Of a DNA stretch of 39,028 nt, positions 33,666 to 39,028 are shown one piece after another. The notes under the pieces were generated by a model. The model was not told the DNA's origin. It was given only the letters and a program-made list of their open reading frames with translations, and searched no databases. The first letter of the stretch is position 1. The number at the start of each line of letters is the position of its first letter. Source of the stretch: Spirogloea muscicola (Eukaryota; Streptophyta; Zygnematophyceae; Spirogloeales; Spirogloeaceae); contig WELB01000015.1 of the NCBI GenBank assembly GCA_009602725.1, positions 48,985-88,012 on the forward strand. Direction: 5' to 3'. A program made the position numbers and the translations under genes.

Positions 33666-33721
33666 CCTAAACCCTGACCCAGAGGGGTTCTTTGTCCATA
33701 TTCGTAAGCCAGGGGTTTAGG
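33666..33721. promoter_or_regulatory. Inverted telo-box-like pair upstream of TMCO1
   Basis: CCTAAACCCT at 33666-33675 and AGGGGTTTAGG at 33711-33721 form a near-perfect inverted repeat 95-150 bp before the TMCO1 ATG. Telo-boxes (AAACCCTA) are known plant promoter elements; use here is inferred. Confidence 0.35.
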
Positions 33722-33816
33722 ACAGTCGCCCAGGCAGCCTCTCTCAGCCCCGCCGTCGTCGCAGCCGCCGCGGCAGGCGCGCGGCGGCGGCGGCGTCGGC
33801 GGCGGCGGCGGCCATC

Positions 33817-34773
33817 ATGCGGTACGGCGACGGGCTGGCGGTGGTGGCGGCGTCGGTGGCGACGGCGTTCCTGTGCGAGGCCGTGTCGTGGGCGCTCATC
33901 TACCGCACCGCCTCCTACCGCCAGCTCCGCGACTCCATCTCCCGCACCTCCAAGAAGCTCGAGAGCATGNCGACGACGGCGGGCTGCGCATCAAGCTCAA
34001 GCTCCCGCGCCACCCGTCGCCGGCCTCCCGCTCCCCCTCCTCCGCCTCGCCCGCCTCCTCTGCGCCGCCGCCGCCGCCGCCGCCGCCGGCGAAGGCCCTG
34101 AGCCCGGCGGCGCTGGCCGGCGGCGGCTGCGCAGACGCTGTCATTCTCCAAGTTCCAGTCCGGCGGCGTCGTGGCCGTCATCCTCCTCGTCGTCTTCGGC
34201 CTCCTCAACTCCCTCTTCGACGGCAAGGTCGTCGCCAAGCTCCCCTTCGCGCCCTTCCAGCTCGTCCGCAAGATGTCGCACCGCGGCCTTGCAGGTAACT
34301 CTCACGCCGCCTTTCCCCATGAAGACACGGCTCAGCAACGCAATACAGGCCGGCCCAGTTGGCCAGGACCGCTCAGACTGCGGCTCTGATAGAGTTGCTG
34401 GTGGCCATCCCGTTGTGCTTTGGGTCTGCATCGGTTTGCTGCTTGTGCTGAGAGGTCCTGCCAGGGTTTTGGTACTTGGGCCTGAAACCCACGTTGAGAT
34501 AGCCAACAATGTCCAGACTTGAGTCACCAGATGCGTCTCGAACCCGGAGCCATCAACTGTAGTCGAGCGCCTCCATGGTGGTGCACCGCCATAGCTCACG
34601 AGTGACTCAGGCGCGCGCTCGCAGGTGACGACTTCACCGACTGCTCCATGGTCTTCCTGTACATGCTGTGCTCCATCAGCATCCGGCCCAACCTCCAGAA
34701 GCTGCTCGGCTTCTCGCCACCGCGCAGTGCAACCCCCAGCATGTTCCCCACCCCGGAGACCAAGAGCAAGTGA
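33817..34773 (+). CDS. TMCO1: TMCO1-type ER calcium-load-activated channel, coil segment missing
   Basis: Exons 33817-33969, 34135-34294, 34625-34773 (TGA); exons 2 and 3 join in phase. Exon 1 gives LAVVAASVATAFLCEAVSWA (first membrane segment) and YRTASYRQLRDSISRTSKKL. Exon 2 begins TLSFSKFQSGG and has VVAVILLVVFGLLNSLFDGK, KLPFAPFQLVRKMSHRGL. Exon 3 has DDFTDCSMVFLYMLCSISIR, LQKLLGFSPP. These match plant and animal TMCO1 (DUF841/EMC3 family), an ER membrane protein that leaks calcium on ER overload and works with ribosome-associated insertion machinery. About 35-40 residues of the basic coiled coil expected between SKKLESM and TLSFSKF are missing. An N at 33970 sits exactly there, followed by GC-rich sequence without coil character, so an exon has probably been lost at an assembly gap. 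Confidence 0.92.
34521..34608. repeat. 88-bp element with 7-bp inverted ends in TMCO1 intron
   Basis: GAGTCAC at 34521-34527 and GTGACTC at 34602-34608 are perfect inverted termini. Inside are a TCGAACCC (minus strand GGGTTCGA, box-B-like) and a near-palindrome around GGTGCACC (about 34576-34593). Length and ends resemble a tRNA acceptor stem, but no proper anticodon or T arm can be folded. Could be a decayed tRNA-like element or a small MITE. Confidence 0.35.
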
Positions 34774-36015
34774 TTGCCTGTGATCTTGAAAGTGCAGAAG
34801 CTGCTTGACAATGTAGATAGCTTATTTAGTTGCAGGGACGGCACTGTGGATGAGGGGCAGAACTAAGTGGCGCAGATACGCAGCTTTGTCAGATGGATGA
34901 AGGCGGCTTAAAGACCACTCTCATAGGCAGTTCCATATATGTACAGTACTGAAATGAGGATTCTGGAAATCTGAATATCTAGATGGAAATCGAGAATTTG
35001 TGGCTGTTATTATCATGCAGCCAAACAATCGAGGTTGCAGTGACTAGTTGTGGGTGTTGGTCCCTATGAAACAAGTATGTGAAGTCAGCTGATACTTCAC
35101 CCAGGCGCAACGGTCATGAGGTAGGACACGCTTATAGCCTCTATCGGGGAGCCTGGCTGTTAAGAGTTAATTAAGTTGACAGAGGAAGAGTTGAATGGTA
35201 ACAGCTGGCTATGTCCCAAAGTTGACGGTGTTGATGACGACACTGAACGCAGTGTGCAATGACATACTATGTAATACGAGCATGCAGGCTGCCGAAATGG
35301 TTGTGTGTCTGGCACAAAAACCCTTCATACATGGCAAAATACAGGTCCAGGCACAAAGGGGAGACCTGACATCTAGCATGGTCTGCACCTGTGGGATGGA
35401 GGTCTTTCTATTGCTTCTTAGCCTCCAAGTGCTGCCTTGCAAGGTATACATGAATAAACGAATGAGCCAGAGGAGACGGCCCTTGGTTCTCGATACAGGA
35501 GGCTTGTGTGCTCCTCTTTCTACAGGATCTAAATATTAGAGATTGTTCATTGTTTGTGGTAAAGCTCAAGTCGCCCTTCGTGCTTGTGCCCTCAAGTAGT
35601 CTCTTCACAATCAGAGGACCTGGTCACTTAATACACTTCGACAGAACAGGCATAGTGCTCCAATGGACCCTTAAAGATGGAAGAGGCTGCTATGTGATGT
35701 TGTCATCTGTGGGCATCGTAGAGGAGCAGAAATTAGTCGCTCTCACTTTTAAAGAGCCCTGTGTGCTCTTATCCGGAAAGCCCTTTCATGGTAAAAAGGA
35801 GGGGCCTACAGTTTTTGAGGTGCCTAGGGTCTTTTCAAGTCTAAGAGTGCAGTCTGAGGAAGCACTAACAGCAGCACCAAGTTCTGCAGCACCAAGGGCA
35901 ACTTCTTCTGTAGTGATTTATGGCACGAGTTGCCTACACAAGGACACCCCTACAGAGCCCTGCAGCTACATTGCACCTCAGTGCTGAGGCTGAGAGTTGT
36001 GAAGCACAAAAGTAG
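34774..36015. other. Convergent spacer TMCO1 / RAD51B with an unexplained ORF
   Basis: About 1.2 kb between two 3' ends. It carries a plus-strand open frame of 159 codons (35508-35987) that I do not recognise, with no obvious domain, signal peptide or repeat. Long ORFs by chance are uncommon but not excluded at this composition. Otherwise nothing seen. Confidence 0.4.
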
Positions 36016-38718
36016 CTACATACCTTCGTTCCGTATGGATGTTAGGCTTCCCACACTAGGAAGATCCACTCTCCCATCTGTTAGTTGGATGCCTGCAGAG
36101 GTGATCACATAAGGAAACCCCATCACAGCTGTCATGGGTGACTTGGCTACTTTCAGCAAGCGTCCACCTGCAGTGGAACAAAGCGAGTGAGCAGAAGAGA
36201 GTGATCAGCACAGAATGAGCATGCTGCGATTTACTGGTTTGGACTATCGATAGTGATACGTTGCACGTCAGCGGAGAAGCCCTGCAGAGAGGACATCTCA
36301 CCTCCCACCCTCTCCAACACAAGCCGTACATTGACACAGTGCGCCCATTTGGTCCCTAGTGCCGCTGTCAGTAGTTCTTCGCCACCTGGAGCAGGCTGTT
36401 CTTGAATGCTCTCCTTCTCTGCAATATCAATACCTTCTATAATGAGAGGCACACAGATCTTTCATTCTGCACAAAGCAATGATGTGACTGCATCAAATAG
36501 TTGACTGAGCAGTATCATGAGAGTGACGTAGTATCTCAATTTGAGCTGTCTCAGAAATGGTAGATGGTGCGCGACTGCTCCTTACCAAATGAGAAGTTTG
36601 GATCTCTACTGGAGTTTCTCATCTGGGCGACCACCTGATTAGTCACAACCACAGGGATGCGGAAGTGCTCTGCCAAGAACCTGCAGCAATTGCTTTGCTT
36701 CAGCAAGACCAGAAATTGCTGACGACCTGTCACGGGATTGCTATGTGAGAAAGTGTGCATGACGTGAAAACTACATACTTGAGGAGAGCTGCTTGCTGGC
36801 CAAGTAGCTCCTGCCGTTGAATGACTTGTTCCTTGCCGGAATGACTGTCATGGTACGACAGAGTTAGGCGCGGCTTTCAGACGTGGAATCCTTTCCCTGT
36901 CACAGTCCTTGAGGAGCTGCTGTATGCCAAGCACCTGAGAGAATGTCAGCATTTCTTGAGTTCAAGTTATCCAGTTGAAGGTACTGCTATGTCCTTCAAC
37001 AGGCTCCATACTTGCCATTGGCATTTTTTGCTATAGTCTGACATTCGTGAACATAGTCACTGCTTTGAGATTGTCAAAGGGCAGGACCTCTGTCAGAAGA
37101 ACACAGCACTCTGAGCATGCACCTGCGCATCAGAGATGCGATTCCGTCCAATATGAGCAGACGCACGCGGTACTCAATGATTGCCTCCTCAAGCCCCTTC
37201 AATCTGCAACAAGGAAGCATTACTTCAATCTACTGGAAACTTGTGGCAGCTGTAATTGTTGCCAAGGACGGGACATTTATTACAGAAAGATGTTGCAGAT
37301 CGTGGCACAGCAAGGAAAACACCTGGCAAAGTTGCCAGCCCCTCTTTCTCTATGGGCGAGCCTTCTTCTTCTGGCAAAGTGTCCAACATGCAGGATGAAG
37401 CTGGAGGAATATCTCACCTGCTTACTAGCTCAACTGCAGAGTCTGGGCATATCACAAGCACCTGCATGGTCAACTGCACCATAGACCGCGACATGTATGC
37501 AGTAAGACATAGACTCGCCTGCCAGTTGCTTAGCTGCAAGAATAAGCTGCCTTCTGAAGCAGGGGCATTGGGAGGAATGCTAATCCAGCTGCATACATGC
37601 TTAACTGACTGGCTGTCCTTGAAGTGCTCTGGGAACCTGGTTTGTGCAATTTCCACGAGTCTGCACTTGTCCGCTTCAGAGAAGCATCAGAAGCCGATAG
37701 CACTTACAACTGAACTCCATTAAACTGAGAATGATTCACTTTGATTTCTGTCTTCTTGAGTTTCGTATTTGTGTCTTAGAAAGGAGAAGCCCTACCTTGA
37801 GCAGATTGGCATTTACCTTTGAGAGCTAAATTTCTTTTCTGTATCAATGTAGAAGACTGAGCCCGAAAGGCCACCCAATGCCTTGGGCAGCGTCGCAATG
37901 ATTGCGAGCATCAGGCAGAACTGAGGCATGCAGAGACGGGACAAGCCAGGACAACATACAATCTAGTTAAGCATCTCATGTTTAAACAGGTGAGTGGAGG
38001 TTAAGCTCAAGCCAACCAGGCAAAATTCCCTTCACCTGTTTGAGGTTGCAGAAACATTTATGAGGTAAATTGCTCTTGTATGCAGCTCTAATCAAGTGTC
38101 TCAACATGCTGTAGATACTTCTCCTGTGCCAGTCTGCCAGCAGACCTGAGTTTTACCGACTCCAGCGGGCCCGACGAGCTCCGTGACAGCGCCAAGCGGA
38201 ATGCCGCCACCTAGTGCTGAGTCCAGTTCTTCCAGACTGCTCTTCAAGGGTGCAGCTTGCTCTCTGGCTGCTTGGGAGTTCATCAGCTCCAGCACCTGAC
38301 AGTATGATATCTTAGATCAGATTCTTCCTCGAGCTGTGAATGCTGGACAGTGCTAGTTCAACTGCAAGAGTAAGAAGGCACACAAGTCAAATTCAGGGGA
38401 GGCAATTGTTGCTTGACAAGTGGAGCTTACAGTACGGCAAGGGGGGCAGACGCTCCTGCTCACATCACCAATGGCACGGTCCAGCACCTCGGGCACGACA
38501 TCCAGAAGCTCCATGAGGTCAAGCTCTGTCTTGCCGAGCACGTCCTGCACGGCCAAGACCATCTGGATCGATCTAATCAGCTGGACTCGCTTGTAGCCGG
38601 TCCTCGCTGGCTGCGCAGCGAGAAGGTTGTGGACCTTGGCGGTCAACAGGCTCCTGGCCGCCATCCTGCTGGCCATGGCCGGATCCAAGCCCATGCGTGA
38701 CACTTTGCGCGACCCCAT
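36016..38718 (-). CDS. RAD51B: RAD51 paralogue RAD51B
   Basis: Eleven exons on the minus strand: 38718-38635, 38544-38431, 38295-38146, 37920-37817, 37660-37606, 37473-37418, 37203-37123, 36844-36779, 36680-36586, 36418-36302, 36167-36016 (TAG); all phases agree, 357 residues, the family length. N-terminus MGSRKVSRMGLDPAMASRM, then ELDLMELLDVV and CPPCRT as in plant RAD51B. Walker A GPAGVGKT is at residues 108-115, FYIDTEKKFSSQR follows, and Walker B LLILDGIASLMR is near 203-214. IPVVVTNQV, ALGTKWAHCVNVRLVLE and LLKVAKSPMTAVMGFPY are diagnostic. RAD51B acts with RAD51C, RAD51D and XRCC2 to load RAD51 in homologous recombination repair. The C-terminal stop follows a GGTATGT that could also be a donor, so a further small exon is possible. 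Intron 1 is 90 nt, open and in frame. Confidence 0.95.
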
Positions 38719-39028
38719 GCCGGCGGGCAGTGGTGTGGCGCCCGGCACGGCGGCGCGGAGGCCGCCGGATGGCACCGCTGCCTCGAGCTGAGGACAGCAT
38801 TAGCTGCGGCAAAGGACCGAGGGAGGTATAAGGAGATGGAAGAGACGGCCGAACTGAAGAACGGAAGAAAGGCGGGAGGAAATGGAGGGAGACGGGAGTG
38901 ACGAGCGGATGGAGGGGGTGGGGTGAGATACGAGGCAGGAGGCTTCGATGCCCGTGGATGGGGCGGGAGGAAAATGGTGGGGAAGGGGGGGTGGGAGAGC
39001 GGGAGAAGGGGGAGGGGTAGGGGGGGGG
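38719..39028. other. RAD51B upstream region with purine-rich G-tracts
   Basis: From about 38815 to the window end the plus strand is strongly purine-biased with many GGG/GGGG runs, densest in the last 130 bp. It is the presumed promoter side of RAD51B. G-quadruplex formation or a low-quality contig end are both plausible. Confidence 0.5.

Larger units (their letters stand above)
32818..33816. other. Intergenic region AP-4 sigma to TMCO1
   Basis: About 1 kb. No conserved coding frame on either strand. It contains a 31-bp direct repeat (33508 and 33550), an inverted pair of telo-box-like sequences (33666-33721) and CGG repeats just before the TMCO1 start. Confidence 0.5.

Noticed and set aside
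36866-36937. Possible extra RAD51B exon (LGIQQLLKDCD) in intron 7
   Set aside because: No usable donor, and exons 7 and 8 already join in phase and match homologues.
1-39028. CRISPR array, transposase, integrase, reverse transcriptase, phage or biosynthetic cluster
   Set aside because: None of the corresponding repeats or protein motifs were seen; the window is intron-rich eukaryotic housekeeping DNA.

Overview
The window is nuclear DNA of a green-lineage eukaryote, most likely an alga with a strongly land-plant-like (streptophyte-like) gene set. The basis is dense spliceosomal introns (GT-AG, a few GC-AG), AAACCCT-type interstitial telomere repeats, CGG-rich 5' leaders, and proteins that read like plant orthologues (NOT1, AP-4 sigma, PDR-type ABCG, MAPKKK, TMCO1, RAD51B). 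I cannot name the species. Exons were assigned by homology remembered from the families plus splice-site and phase consistency; no alignment was run.

Layout: ASF1 histone chaperone (+, 90-1363); MAPKKK (-, 5898-2213); 5' part of a PDR-type ABCG transporter (-, 7920-5932); a very large CNOT1/NOT1 gene (+, 8245-23104, 47 exons); a degraded mitochondrial nad5 insert in the spacer after it (-, about 23880-23656); a membrane-anchored SAM-methyltransferase-like gene (+, 24595-26329); KDEL-tagged protein disulfide isomerase (-, about 30739-26702); AP-4 sigma adaptin (+, 31578-32817); TMCO1-type ER calcium channel (+, 33817-34773); RAD51B recombinase (-, 38718-36016, 11 exons).

The genes are unrelated housekeeping functions: chromatin assembly, mRNA deadenylation, kinase signalling, ER folding, ER calcium, post-Golgi sorting and DNA repair. 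I see no operon-like logic and no defence, biosynthetic or mobile-element cassette.

The most informative anomalies are places where conserved protein parts are missing at abrupt points. ABCG ends inside its ABC signature exon, 33 bp from the MAPKKK start. ABCG and CNOT1 both lack N-terminal parts on either side of 7921-8244. The PDI start codon is replaced by a 32-base poly-A (gene sense) next to an N. TMCO1 lacks its coiled-coil segment at a second N. Together these look more like collapsed assembly gaps than biology. Real-or-error questions of another kind are an in-frame TAG replacing a conserved Gln codon in AP-4 sigma and a one-base frameshift in a C5 run of CNOT1. I do not find a convincing undescribed system here.
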